Positions 43,866 through 53,046 of a stretch of 64,000 bases of DNA are shown here, piece by piece. Source of the DNA: Candidatus Gastranaerophilales bacterium (GTDB taxonomy: Bacteria; Cyanobacteriota; Vampirovibrionia; Gastranaerophilales; Gastranaerophilaceae); NCBI GenBank assembly GCA_944325835.1, contig CALVBO010000001.1, positions 186,001 through 250,000 on the forward strand. Direction: 5' to 3'. A model generated the notes under the pieces. That model worked only from the letters and a program-made list of their open reading frames with translations, ran no database searches and had not been told where the DNA came from. Made by a program: the position numbers and the translations under genes. Every line of letters begins with the position of its first letter. Within the stretch, counting starts at the first letter, position 1.

Positions 43866-46709
43866 ATGAGCAATGAAGCAACAAAAACAGATTACAAAGA
43901 CACCTTGAACCTTCCGCAGACTACCCTTGCAATGCGTGCAAACGCTACCGCAAGAGAGCCGGAAATCCAAAAATTCTGGGAAGAAAACAAAATCTATGAA
44001 AAAAATATTGCGAGCAAAGATAAGGCTAACAAATTTATTCTTCACGACGGCCCGCCTTACCTGAGTTCCGAAAAAATTCACGTTGGTACTGCTCTTAACA
44101 AAATTCTAAAAGATATTTTAACAAAATATAAAGCGCAAAAAGGTTTTTATGCGCCGTACGTTCCCGGCTACGACGGACACGGGCTTCCGATTGAAAACGC
44201 CGTTGTAAAAAATATCAAAGGCGGCAGAAGCGCGCTCACTCCGGCAGAACTCAGAGAAAAATGCCGCGAATTCGCGCACAAAAACCTCAAAGGTCAGGAA
44301 AGCGAATTCAAACGTTTAGGCGTTTGGGGCGACTGGGATCACCCTTATTTGACAATTGACCCTGCGTATGAAGCCGAACAGGTTAGAGTTTTCGGTGAAA
44401 TGTATAAAAAAGGCTACATCGAAAAAGGTATGAAACCGGTTTACTGGTGCGCATCCTGCGAAACAGCTCTTGCCGAAGCCGAAGTTGAATACGCCGATCA
44501 CACTTCAACCTCTATTTATGTAAGATTTAAATTTGATGACGAATCTACAGAAAAAATCAAACGTGAAATTCTTACCAATAATTCAAATATAGCTCCGACT
44601 CAGTCGGTATACTCAGTAATCTGGACAACAACCCCGTGGACGATTCCTTCCAATATGGCAATTTCCATGCATCCGAAATTTGAATACACCTTCTTTGAAT
44701 ACAAAGGCGATGTTTACGTAATTGCACAAGGCTTACTTGGAGCATTCCTCGCTGATGTTGCATGGGAAGAAGCTGATATTAATGTAATCGGTTCCTGCAC
44801 GGGTGCGGAATTAGAGCTTCTATCAACAAAACACCCTCTTGTAGATAGAAAATCCCCGATTATCTTAGGCGAACACGTTACGCTTGATGCCGGTACCGGT
44901 GCGGTTCACACAGCCCCGGGTCACGGTCTTGAAGACTACGAAGTCGGATGCAAGTATGGCATTGAAGTATTTTCACCTTTAGACAGCCGCGGAGTTTGGA
45001 CAGATGCAGTTCAAGATAAAGATTTGGAAGGAATTCCATACTACAAAGGCAACGCAATAGTAATAGAAAAACTTAAAAACTGCGGTGCACTTCTTGCGCA
45101 GCAGGATATTCAACACAGCTACCCGCACTGCTGGAGATGTAAAAACCCTGTTATCTACCGTGCGACACCGCAATGGTTTGTTAAAGTTGACAAGTTCAGA
45201 GAAGAAACCCTGAATGCAATAAAAGGCGTAAAATGGATTCCTGCAAGCGGTGAAGCACGTATTTCAAACATGGTTCAAAACCGCACTGACTGGTGCATTT
45301 CAAGACAACGTGCATGGGGCGTTCCAATCCCTGTTTTCTACTGCGAGGACTGCGGCGAAGTTATCGTAACGGACGAAACAATCAACCACGTTGCGGAAAT
45401 CTTTGAAAAAGAAAGTTCTGACGCATGGGTTAAACGCTCAACCGCCGAACTTCTTCCAAAAGGTTTCAAATGTCCTAAATGCGGAAGTGTACACCTAACA
45501 AAAGAAAATGACATTATGGACGTATGGTTTGATTCAGGCATAAGCTGGAGAGCTGTAGTTGAAAAACGCAGCGAAGAACTCGGCCATACTCCTGTTGAAA
45601 TGTATCTGGAAGGTTCCGACCAACACCGCGGCTGGTTCCAGTCCTCACTTTTAACCTCTGTTGCGACAGAAGGGAAAGCGCCTTATAAAACAGTTCTTAC
45701 CCACGGTTTTGTATTCGGCGAGGACGGAAGAAAAATGTCAAAATCACTTGGCAACTATATCAGACCTGACGATATTATTAAAAACTACGGCGCAGATGTT
45801 TTAAGACTCTGGGCGGCATCCGTTGACTACAGAAACGATACAAAAATCGGCGACAATATAATCAAACAGCTTGTGGAAATTTTCAAAAAGACCCGTAACA
45901 CCGTAAGATTTTTACTGGGTAACTTATTCGACTTTGACCCTGCTGTAGATTATGTTGAATATAAAGATTTGAAAAATATCGACAAGTTCGCGCTCCATAA
46001 ACTTAATCAGGTCGTTGAACAGGTGAGCGAAAGTTTTGAAAACTACGAATTTTATAAGTATTTCCAAACACTTCAAAACTTTGCGGCGGTGGATTTAAGC
46101 GCATTCTATCTTGATATTGTAAAAGACAGACTCTACACCGCAGGTAAGAAATCACTTTCACGCAGAGCATGCCAGACAGTTATGTATGAAATTTCTCAAA
46201 GCTTAATCAGAATGCTCACGCCTGTAATGCCTCACCAGGCAGAAGATATGTGGATGAGCGTCCCGGAAACGCAGCGCGGCGGCTTAGAAAGTATTCTTCT
46301 CTCAGATTGGGTGAAAGTGAACCCGCAATGGTCAAACGCGCAGCTTGAAGAAGATTTTACAAAAATCTTAAAAGCCCGCGAGGTTGTAACCCGTGCGATT
46401 GAACCGTTAAGAGCCGATAAAAAGGTCGGGAGTTCACTTGAAGTAGCGGTTTGGATTAAGGCAGAAGACAATTCCGTCCTGAAAGCAAACGAAAGCGAAC
46501 TGTGTAACATCTTTATCACCTCACAGGCTTACGTTGCCGATAGCGCACCGGCTGGAGTTTTAAACGAACACAAGGAAGAAGGCTACACCGTCTGGGTAAC
46601 GAAAGCGGAAGGTGAAAAATGCGAACGCTGCTGGAAGTACCGAAAACTAGGCGAACACGCCGGTGCCGAAACGATTTGTTCTGAATGCTACGAAGCAATT
46701 AATGGATAA
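43866..46709 (+). CDS. ileS: Isoleucyl-tRNA synthetase
   Basis: IleS charges tRNA-Ile. The 947-residue class I enzyme has the nucleotide-binding motif in DGPPYLSSEKIHVGTALNK (H72-V73-G74-T75), where the usual HIGH/HMGH ends in Thr instead of His. The editing domain includes WTTTPWTIPSNMAI near residue 252 and a GTGAVHTAPGHG segment. The KMSKS motif is exact (RKMSKSLGNY near residue 625). The C-terminal zinc finger (CERCWKYR ... CSECYEAI) is complete. A terminator follows. Confidence 0.96.
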   Translation: MSNEATKTDYKDTLNLPQTTLAMRANATAREPEIQKFWEENKIYEKNIASKDKANKFILHDGPPYLSSEKIHVGTALNKILKDILTKYKAQKGFYAPYVPGYDGHGLPIENAVVKNIKGGRSALTPAELREKCREFAHKNLKGQESEFKRLGVWGDWDHPYLTIDPAYEAEQVRVFGEMYKKGYIEKGMKPVYWCASCETALAEAEVEYADHTSTSIYVRFKFDDESTEKIKREILTNNSNIAPTQSVYSVIWTTTPWTIPSNMAISMHPKFEYTFFEYKGDVYVIAQGLLGAFLADVAWEEADINVIGSCTGAELELLSTKHPLVDRKSPIILGEHVTLDAGTGAVHTAPGHGLEDYEVGCKYGIEVFSPLDSRGVWTDAVQDKDLEGIPYYKGNAIVIEKLKNCGALLAQQDIQHSYPHCWRCKNPVIYRATPQWFVKVDKFREETLNAIKGVKWIPASGEARISNMVQNRTDWCISRQRAWGVPIPVFYCEDCGEVIVTDETINHVAEIFEKESSDAWVKRSTAELLPKGFKCPKCGSVHLTKENDIMDVWFDSGISWRAVVEKRSEELGHTPVEMYLEGSDQHRGWFQSSLLTSVATEGKAPYKTVLTHGFVFGEDGRKMSKSLGNYIRPDDIIKNYGADVLRLWAASVDYRNDTKIGDNIIKQLVEIFKKTRNTVRFLLGNLFDFDPAVDYVEYKDLKNIDKFALHKLNQVVEQVSESFENYEFYKYFQTLQNFAAVDLSAFYLDIVKDRLYTAGKKSLSRRACQTVMYEISQSLIRMLTPVMPHQAEDMWMSVPETQRGGLESILLSDWVKVNPQWSNAQLEEDFTKILKAREVVTRAIEPLRADKKVGSSLEVAVWIKAEDNSVLKANESELCNIFITSQAYVADSAPAGVLNEHKEEGYTVWVTKAEGEKCERCWKYRKLGEHAGAETICSECYEAING

Positions 46710-46711
46710 CT

Positions 46712-46748
46712 AAAAAACTCGGTACCTTTGAATGGGTACCGAGTTTTT
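46712..46748. terminator. Bidirectional terminator
   Basis: AAAAACTCGGTACC pairs with GGTACCGAGTTTTT around an eight-base loop, with A and T runs at the ends, between ileS and a convergent gene. Confidence 0.85.
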
Positions 46749-46749
46749 A

Positions 46750-48660
46750 CTATACAAAAGGCATTTTTGGTTTAGTAAAAGCCTGCATGTTAACTAACAT
46801 TTCGGCGCTGGCCTTGTCCATACCCTGCGTACCACCGTCAACAAAATATTGGTTATTCTTATATTCAACTGTATGACCGTTTATAGTTCGTTTATTTGTA
46901 CCGCCCATTAAACCTATACCTGAAGAAATGTCTGCCATTTTATCAAGAGCATTACTAATTTGTGTCTTTTTATCTCTAGCAATATCATCCGTTGCATCAC
47001 CTGCATTTAATTCTACGAGTTTATCCGTCAGTTTATCTTCTTTCTTTTCAGCTTTCTTTCTGCCTTTTGCGCTGACGCCTTCTGTATCATTGGATTCCGC
47101 ATCACGCTCATTTAACTTCTTAGTCAATTCATCACGTTCGATGCCTTCTTTCTTCATCATATTTTCTAATTTAGTTTCATACTGACTCAAATCGCTTAAT
47201 TTTTCAGAAGCCTCCGTCATTTCGTTATAATCACTAATTTGTGTTTTGATTCGATCACGTTCATCATTAAGCTCATCCAGTTTAGCCTGTGCACCAGCTT
47301 GCTGTTCCTTAGCCTTAGTTAAATTTTCATTTTGAGTTTCTAAATTAGTTTCTGCCTTACCAACTGATTCTTGACGATTAGTCAATAAATCATACTGTTC
47401 CTGCGTAATTTCTTTACTGTTTTTGAGTTGCTCAGCCGCCGCTTTCAATTCATCTCTTGCAGTAGCTAATTGAGATTTAGCATTATTAAAGGCCTGTACT
47501 GCACCTTTGCTGTCATCACCAAGTGCATCTTTGGCTTTAGCTTCATTTGCTTCCGCCTGATTTTTAGCTTCTTCAGCAGATTTTTCAGCTTGAACTGCCG
47601 CATCATATTGAGCCTGAGCGTCAGCTATTTGAGCTTGCAATGCAACACCATCCGTACCCAATCCCTGTTGAGCCTTCAGTGCATTGAGGTTAGCCAAAGC
47701 TTGGGAAGTATTCAATTTTGCAGTTTCCCATGCCTGTGTACATTCTTTAGTAGCGGCTTGAGCAGTGCTATAATTTTTTCTTGCTGTATCTAATGCTTTA
47801 CCAGCTTTGTCATATTCACCAGTTTTTTCGTCAACAGCTTTTGATGCATCATTATAAGCTTTATTGTCAGTTTTTACACTTTGTCGGGCTGCATCATAAC
47901 TGTCACGTGCGCTATCTACCTGTCTTTGGCCTTGTTTTACATTACTTTCGGCATCTCTGACACCTTTATCAGCGCTGCTTACATTCTTTTCAGCCACATC
48001 TATTGAGCCTTCCGCTTCACCTTTTAAAGTTGCTAATTGTGAATTCAGGTCATTAATATTAATACTTGACATACGAGAATCAACCTGTGCCTTATATGCT
48101 TTTGCTCCTTGCAGAGCTTGGTATAAATCCTGAGAATTATCAGCCTTCTTCATTTGACTCATGAAGTCATTAGCCGCTTCTTTATAATTAACATCAGTAA
48201 ATTCAATATCGGCAAAGCCCAAAGAGTCTAGCGTGGAGGCTAATCCGTTATCGACTTTAGGGGTAGAATCCGGAGTAACTGTTTGTCTAGGTGTTGTACC
48301 GTCAGACTTATCCGCCTTAAACGCGCCGACAATATCAGCAATACCCTGTCCCAGCTCTACTCCTGCCTTTGCCAAAGACATAAATGCTGCAATCTTATCA
48401 GCGGTACTCATCTTAGCCTGACCGCAGCAGGATTGACCGCCGACATAAATAACTTCTTTACGTCCATTTATTTGATTGCTTAAAGATGTATACAATCCGG
48501 CCTTCTTACCATTACCTGACCGGTTTGCAAGAGTAACACGGGTTTGTAGGAGCGCGTTCATCTGTACGCCGCCTCCTCGTTTTGTATTAGAGGAGGAGCC
48601 GGACTTTTTACTATATACTCGCTGATTTAACAACGAACCTGTAGTTACGCCGCCGCCCAT
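46750..48660 (-). CDS. Large coiled-coil hypothetical protein
   Basis: A 636-residue protein without signal peptide. The N-terminus has a Gly-rich start and LLNQRVYSKK (residues 10-19), a motif shared with the next gene upstream, then a GGQSCCGQAK segment near residue 75 and a helical AAFMSLAKAGVELGQGIADIVG. Residues ~170-560 are a long coiled coil rich in Ala, Lys, Glu and Gln with alanine-rich repeats. The last ~35 residues read KRTINGHTVEYKNNQYFVDG, a small strand pair. Long helical rods of this sort can be structural or secreted, but no family is recognised. Confidence 0.55.
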   Translation of the reverse strand: MGGGVTTGSLLNQRVYSKKSGSSSNTKRGGGVQMNALLQTRVTLANRSGNGKKAGLYTSLSNQINGRKEVIYVGGQSCCGQAKMSTADKIAAFMSLAKAGVELGQGIADIVGAFKADKSDGTTPRQTVTPDSTPKVDNGLASTLDSLGFADIEFTDVNYKEAANDFMSQMKKADNSQDLYQALQGAKAYKAQVDSRMSSININDLNSQLATLKGEAEGSIDVAEKNVSSADKGVRDAESNVKQGQRQVDSARDSYDAARQSVKTDNKAYNDASKAVDEKTGEYDKAGKALDTARKNYSTAQAATKECTQAWETAKLNTSQALANLNALKAQQGLGTDGVALQAQIADAQAQYDAAVQAEKSAEEAKNQAEANEAKAKDALGDDSKGAVQAFNNAKSQLATARDELKAAAEQLKNSKEITQEQYDLLTNRQESVGKAETNLETQNENLTKAKEQQAGAQAKLDELNDERDRIKTQISDYNEMTEASEKLSDLSQYETKLENMMKKEGIERDELTKKLNERDAESNDTEGVSAKGRKKAEKKEDKLTDKLVELNAGDATDDIARDKKTQISNALDKMADISSGIGLMGGTNKRTINGHTVEYKNNQYFVDGGTQGMDKASAEMLVNMQAFTKPKMPFV

Positions 48661-48818
48661 AATATTACTCTCTCTTTTTTATTGCTATACAAATAAATAA
48701 AGTATTTAAATTTCTTGTAAATTCAATAATAAAGAGATTTGTTACATAACTTTACAAAGGGTAAATTCTTTTCCATAATACAATTATGCCACATTTAAGG
48801 CTGCGGTTAACAATTAAG

Positions 48819-49478
48819 CTAACCCATACCCAGATTATGGCTCTCTTCGCCGTCAGATAATTCGGCAAGCAAGCCCTCCAGACCGTTCATAGCAGTATTA
48901 ATTTCTTCTTTTGTTGTTTTCGATTTTTTGTTAGTTGTTTCTTCTGATTGAAGCTCATTGAGCACTTGTAAATCATTGGTTTCTTCCTTCGGTGCTTCTG
49001 TGAATTCAACATCCTTTGGAACCTCAAAAATTTCTTCACGATTTTGAGTTTTTTGTGCAGCCGCGCCCTGGAATTCAGCAAGTCTGTTAAGAATTTCCAT
49101 ATCACTCATTTGCGGAGCTTTTGGCGCAGTATCGGCTTTAAACTCTTCCGGTATTGTATATTCTTTTTCTTTAACCCGTTGTTTTTCTTCTTTTGGCTTT
49201 TTAGCTGTTTCGGACTTAGCTTCCGCGCTAACCGTCGGAAGTTTGACAACATTTTTAGCAAGTTCCGTCGGATCTATAACAAAACTAACCTCAACAGCCC
49301 TGAATTTAGCGCTGCTAAACTCATTGGTCAATATTGAATACGGATTGGCAAACGCGGCGATATCACTCGTAATTTTCACAGTTGCCTGCGTTAAAATTTC
49401 GGTTTGCACGCCGGAAGTTTCCTGAGCCTCTGCCGTTATTATCCGCTGATTTAAGTATGAATTTGGTTTTTCTCTCAT
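48819..49478 (-). CDS. Hypothetical protein with LNQR N-terminal motif
   Basis: A 219-residue protein with MREKPNSYLNQRIITAE at its start, related to LLNQRVYSKK of the downstream protein. Residues ~20-80 look folded (ATVKITSDIAAFANPYSIL, then FRAVEVSFVIDPTELA). The rest is highly charged, rich in Lys, Glu and Thr, and probably disordered. No family is recognised. It lies between two hypothetical genes on the same strand. Confidence 0.5.
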   Translation of the reverse strand: MREKPNSYLNQRIITAEAQETSGVQTEILTQATVKITSDIAAFANPYSILTNEFSSAKFRAVEVSFVIDPTELAKNVVKLPTVSAEAKSETAKKPKEEKQRVKEKEYTIPEEFKADTAPKAPQMSDMEILNRLAEFQGAAAQKTQNREEIFEVPKDVEFTEAPKEETNDLQVLNELQSEETTNKKSKTTKEEINTAMNGLEGLLAELSDGEESHNLGMG

Positions 49479-49562
49479 AAATACTCTCTTAAAATAGCAT
49501 ATAAATTAAAAAAGTATTTTCTGTAAAAAAAAGTGCTATTTTGTAACAGATTATTACAAAAT

Positions 49563-50852
49563 CTAATCAATAATACCCGGTTCAAGTTCAGAACCTGTTA
49601 TTAATTTTCTGAATGCGAACTGTGCTTTCGGAAGCCCGTAGGCAAGCAGGAAGCTGCTTATGCCAACGTTTGCAAGGATATTAACCCCTTTCATAATTTT
49701 TGCCTTTTTCATAAATTTTTCCACATTTCCTGATTTAAGAGCATTTTGGGAAATCTCTGCAATATTATCGCGGAAACTTTTCAGGGCATCTAAATTAACA
49801 TAACAACGCGGGTCACGCACACCGTTTTCCAGCATCGTAACTTTTTTATACTTATCGGCATATTTTACGAAAAGATTGTCCGGATTTTTGTCAACAAAGT
49901 CAAGAAGTTCTCTGCCGGTCTTAGCATCAGGAATCGCAAGCTTTTTATTCTTAATAGCTTCAATAAATTCCTTGTCATCAAGCATTTTAATATCCAGATT
50001 GAGATTGGACTTAATCGCGCGTCCGGTGGTCTTATCAAGAAATTTCGCAAGATATTTCGGGAACACAAAGTTCAAAAACATCATACCGGCCATTTTAAAC
50101 CCGATATCATAGGCTTCATTTTTCTTACGCGCAGTCGCAATACGCCCGACAGCATAACCGCCGTCAGTCAGAGCCATTTTCTGAACTGTAGACAAGTTAG
50201 CCATACTGGAAAGAATTCCGTTACCAAAAGTCAAACCCTGTGCATTGTTAGCAAATTCAGACATATTTTTTGTTTTTGGTACAAATATATCACTATTTAA
50301 TGACATTTTATCATTGTTTTCACTATTACGTGACATTTCTTTCTTTTTAGCAAGTTCTTTTTTGGTATTAGCAGTCCACGCAAAAATAAGTTTAGGAATA
50401 ATAAATCCCATTAAAGCAATCGGAATAGCCGTTTCAGCCAGAATTTTAGAGCCGATAAGTTTTTTGTACTTAGCCTGATTAGCTTTTAAGAATTCAAGAT
50501 CTTTAACCGCCTCAGGTGCCAGATTTTTGAATTTCTTAATGTTAAATTCAAGGCCTTGCTCAGCCTCTTCTTTCATCAATTTTGTGCTGATAGACGGGTT
50601 AAAGCCTCTGTTTTTAAGGATTTTAGCATTAATCTTTTCAAGAAGCGGGATGCCGCCAAGCCACACCGCTGAAACCGTGTATTCATCAACTAGCCTCTCA
50701 CGCGTTGCAAGCCACGCAACATCTTCATCATCCTTATTCTGATTATAAGTAAGAACAACCTTGGTCGGAACCTCTATACCGCAATCGCGGACAAGTAAAG
50801 GGTAAACGCTGTTATTATTTCCTATTGCTGAGATTATATTTACTATAGACAT
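49563..50852 (-). CDS. Hypothetical protein with internal membrane-like segments
   Basis: A 429-residue protein. Residues ~1-60 include NNNSVYPLLVRDCGIEVPTK and VSAVWLGGIPLLEKI. A hydrophobic segment (ETAIPIALMGFIIPKLIFAW) lies near residue 140-160 and another near 395-415 (GISSFLLAYGLPKAQFAF). A low-complexity charged stretch at ~165-195 contains MSRNSENNDKMSLNSD, encoded by a 30-base repeat pair. No family is recognised. A membrane association is likely. Confidence 0.5.
   Translation of the reverse strand: MSIVNIISAIGNNNSVYPLLVRDCGIEVPTKVVLTYNQNKDDEDVAWLATRERLVDEYTVSAVWLGGIPLLEKINAKILKNRGFNPSISTKLMKEEAEQGLEFNIKKFKNLAPEAVKDLEFLKANQAKYKKLIGSKILAETAIPIALMGFIIPKLIFAWTANTKKELAKKKEMSRNSENNDKMSLNSDIFVPKTKNMSEFANNAQGLTFGNGILSSMANLSTVQKMALTDGGYAVGRIATARKKNEAYDIGFKMAGMMFLNFVFPKYLAKFLDKTTGRAIKSNLNLDIKMLDDKEFIEAIKNKKLAIPDAKTGRELLDFVDKNPDNLFVKYADKYKKVTMLENGVRDPRCYVNLDALKSFRDNIAEISQNALKSGNVEKFMKKAKIMKGVNILANVGISSFLLAYGLPKAQFAFRKLITGSELEPGIID
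50290..50336. repeat. Repeat pair inside the 429-aa hypothetical gene
   Basis: TCACTATTTAATGACAT (50290-50306) and TCACTATTACGTGACAT (50320-50336) are 30 bases apart, start to start, the same spacing as the repeat pair at 28631-28680, and share its palindromic TCAC..GTGACA form. They encode MSRNSE and MSLNSD on the minus strand. Confidence 0.6.
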
Positions 50853-50969
50853 TTTTGCTTTTCTCCAATTTCACTATCAAACCACTAAAAAATTAACCGT
50901 TTACGGCAGCGGGTAATGTGAAATTGTGGGTGCATAACATTTTTGCGCAAAACACATTACAACCACGCC
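50853..50969. other. Region between His-rich micro-ORF and hypothetical gene
   Basis: This non-coding stretch holds a perfect TTTTGCGCAAAA palindrome (near 50942-50953) and the GGAGAAAAGC ribosome binding site of the 49563-50852 gene. Nothing else is recognised. Confidence 0.4.
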
Positions 50970-51023
50970 CTAATGGCAATGATGATGATTGTGATGATGT
51001 CGTTTTACGCTTGGAGTAAACAT
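50970..51023 (-). CDS. His-rich 17-residue micro-ORF
   Basis: A 17-codon frame with a possible AAAAGGAAA ribosome binding site 11 bases upstream. The peptide is MFTPSVKRHHHNHHHCH: seven His and one Cys in its last nine residues. Two readings are possible: a metal-binding peptide, or a histidine-type leader peptide controlling the downstream gene by attenuation. Downstream is not a histidine biosynthesis gene, so the second reading is weak. It could also be chance, because CAT/ATG triplets run in a row. Confidence 0.3.
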   Translation of the reverse strand: MFTPSVKRHHHNHHHCH

Positions 51024-51135
51024 TTAAAAATTTTTCCTTTTTCTACTACACTTCTAATATAAAACGCTGAAAAAAATTTTGCAACCGTAAAGCCGGGTCT
51101 ATACATATTTCGTAATATTGTTTGCAGCCACAATA

Positions 51136-51163
51136 TTGAAGTTATAGCCCTTTGTGATATAAT
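51136..51163 (+). promoter_or_regulatory. Promoter of thrS
   Basis: TTGAAG (51136-51141) and TATAAT (51158-51163) are 16 bases apart, with TGA before the -10 box (extended -10). The ATG at 51221 is preceded by GAGGAGGAAGG. Confidence 0.65.
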
Positions 51164-51220
51164 TTCTAACGTAGATATTACCTCTTGCAAATGTTGTTGC
51201 TTGAGGAGGAAGGAAAAATT

Positions 51221-53014
51221 ATGGAAAAAGACAATTCAACATTACACGTGTTGAGACACTCAACATCACACATTCTGGCGCAAGCCGTTCAAAAGCTGTT
51301 TCCGAATGCAAAGTTAGCAATCGGGCCGGCTACTGATACAGGCTTCTATTATGATTTCGATTTAACTGACGGGCACGCATTCACAGAAGATGACCTCGCA
51401 AAAATCGAAGAAGAAATGAAAAACATCGTAAAACAAAATTTAACTTTTGAAAAATACGAAATACCTGATGTTGACAAACAGATTGCCGAATTTAAATCAG
51501 AAGGCGAAATTTACAAAGCAGAATTATTGGAAGAACACAGAAATGACAATCCGACACTTTACCTGACAAAGGATAAAGACGGGAATGTCCTCTTTAACGA
51601 CCTTTGCGCAGGGCCACATATTCCAAACACAACATACATTAAACCAAATGCATTCAAATTATTGAAAGTTGCAGGTGCGTACTGGAGAGGCAACGAAAAA
51701 AATAAAATGCTTCAAAGAATTTATGCTACAGCATTCTGGAACAAGGAAGATCTTCAAGCATACCTCAATTTCCTTGAGGAAGCAGAAAAACGCGACCACA
51801 GAAAACTGGGCACCCAGCTTGATCTGTTCTCTGTAAGAGAAGAAATCGGCGGCGGGCTTGTATTGTGGCATCCGAACCTTGCAACTGTGCGCGAAGAAAT
51901 TGAAAACTACTGGAGATCTGAACACAGAAAGCGCGGATACGTTATTGTTCATTCGCCGCAAATCGCAAAATCAAGACTCTGGGAGCTTTCCGGACACATT
52001 GATCACTACAAAGAAAATATGTTCTTTATTCAAAAAGACGAAGATTCTGACGATCAATATATCGTAAAACCGATGAACTGTCCGTTCCACATTTTGATTT
52101 ATCAGGCAACAAGACATTCATATCGTTCATTGCCTCTCCGTATGGCTGAACTCGGTACTGTTTACAGAAAAGAAAAATCCGGTGCGCTCTCAGGTTTAAC
52201 CCGTGTACAAGGTTTCACGCAGGATGATGCGCACATATTCTGTACACCTGAACAACTCGTCGGCGAAATCAACGAAATTATTGATTTTGTAGCTGATACT
52301 ATGGCGTTATTCAATATGAGTTTTGAAGTTGAGCTTTCAACAAGACCGGAAAGTTATGTCGGTGAAATTGAAAACTGGAACAGAGCCGAAGCCGGTTTGA
52401 AAGAAGCAATGGACAAACGCGGTATGAAATATGATATTAACGAAGGTGACGGCGCGTTCTACGGCCCGAAAATCGACTTCAAGGTAAAAGATGCAATCGG
52501 CAGGACATGGCAATGCGCAACGATTCAGCTTGACTTTAACCTTCCTGAAAGATTTGGTATCAAATATCAGGACAAAGACGGTTCTATGAAAACGCCTGTA
52601 ATGCTTCACCGCGTAATATTCGGTTCAATGGAACGTTTCCACGGAATTTTAATAGAACACTTTGCCGGTGCGTTCCCGACATGGCTTGCACCTACTCAGG
52701 TCGCAATCGTGCCGATTTCAAACGACAAGCATACAGATTTCGCGGAAGAAGTCTACAAAAAAATGCGTGCTGCCAGTATTCGTGCAAAACTTGATGACCG
52801 TTCCGAAAGCATGAACTACAAAATCCGCGAAAGCCTGCAAGATAAGAAAATTCCTTACGTTGTCGTAGTCGGCGACAAGGAAATTGAAACCAATTCTGTT
52901 GCAGTCCGCGCCCGCGGAATAGGTCAAATCGGAACCTTCAAGGTTGATGACTTCATCGACAAAATCGAAGAAGAAATAAAAACCAGAAAGATTGACTCAT
53001 TTGCAAAAGCATAA
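51221..53014 (+). CDS. thrS: Threonyl-tRNA synthetase without TGS domain
   Basis: ThrS charges tRNA-Thr. The protein is about 597 residues and starts directly with the editing domain (LRHSTSHILAQAVQKLF), so the N-terminal TGS domain of most bacterial enzymes is missing, as in cyanobacteria. The editing domain keeps its metal-binding His/Cys region (CAGPHIP). Class II motifs are present: motif 2 in GTVYRKEKSGALSGLTRVQGFTQDDAHIF (starting near residue 310) and motif 3 in LHRVIFGSMERF. The start at 51221 is chosen for its ribosome binding site; two in-frame ATGs lie upstream. Confidence 0.96.
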   Translation: MEKDNSTLHVLRHSTSHILAQAVQKLFPNAKLAIGPATDTGFYYDFDLTDGHAFTEDDLAKIEEEMKNIVKQNLTFEKYEIPDVDKQIAEFKSEGEIYKAELLEEHRNDNPTLYLTKDKDGNVLFNDLCAGPHIPNTTYIKPNAFKLLKVAGAYWRGNEKNKMLQRIYATAFWNKEDLQAYLNFLEEAEKRDHRKLGTQLDLFSVREEIGGGLVLWHPNLATVREEIENYWRSEHRKRGYVIVHSPQIAKSRLWELSGHIDHYKENMFFIQKDEDSDDQYIVKPMNCPFHILIYQATRHSYRSLPLRMAELGTVYRKEKSGALSGLTRVQGFTQDDAHIFCTPEQLVGEINEIIDFVADTMALFNMSFEVELSTRPESYVGEIENWNRAEAGLKEAMDKRGMKYDINEGDGAFYGPKIDFKVKDAIGRTWQCATIQLDFNLPERFGIKYQDKDGSMKTPVMLHRVIFGSMERFHGILIEHFAGAFPTWLAPTQVAIVPISNDKHTDFAEEVYKKMRAASIRAKLDDRSESMNYKIRESLQDKKIPYVVVVGDKEIETNSVAVRARGIGQIGTFKVDDFIDKIEEEIKTRKIDSFAKA

Positions 53015-53017
53015 AAC

Positions 53018-53046
53018 AAAAATCCCGCCCAAAAGGCGGGATTTTT
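53018..53046. terminator. Bidirectional terminator
   Basis: AAAAATCCCGCC pairs with GGCGGGATTTTT around a five-base loop, between thrS and the convergent nagZ. Confidence 0.85.

Noticed and set aside
46750-48660. Collagen-like or phage tail fibre protein
   Set aside because: No Gly-X-Y repeats and no phage genes nearby; the composition is coiled coil.
51024-51220. T-box or other tRNA-sensing leader before thrS
   Set aside because: The predicted leader is only about 50 bases, and no specifier loop or antiterminator could be found.
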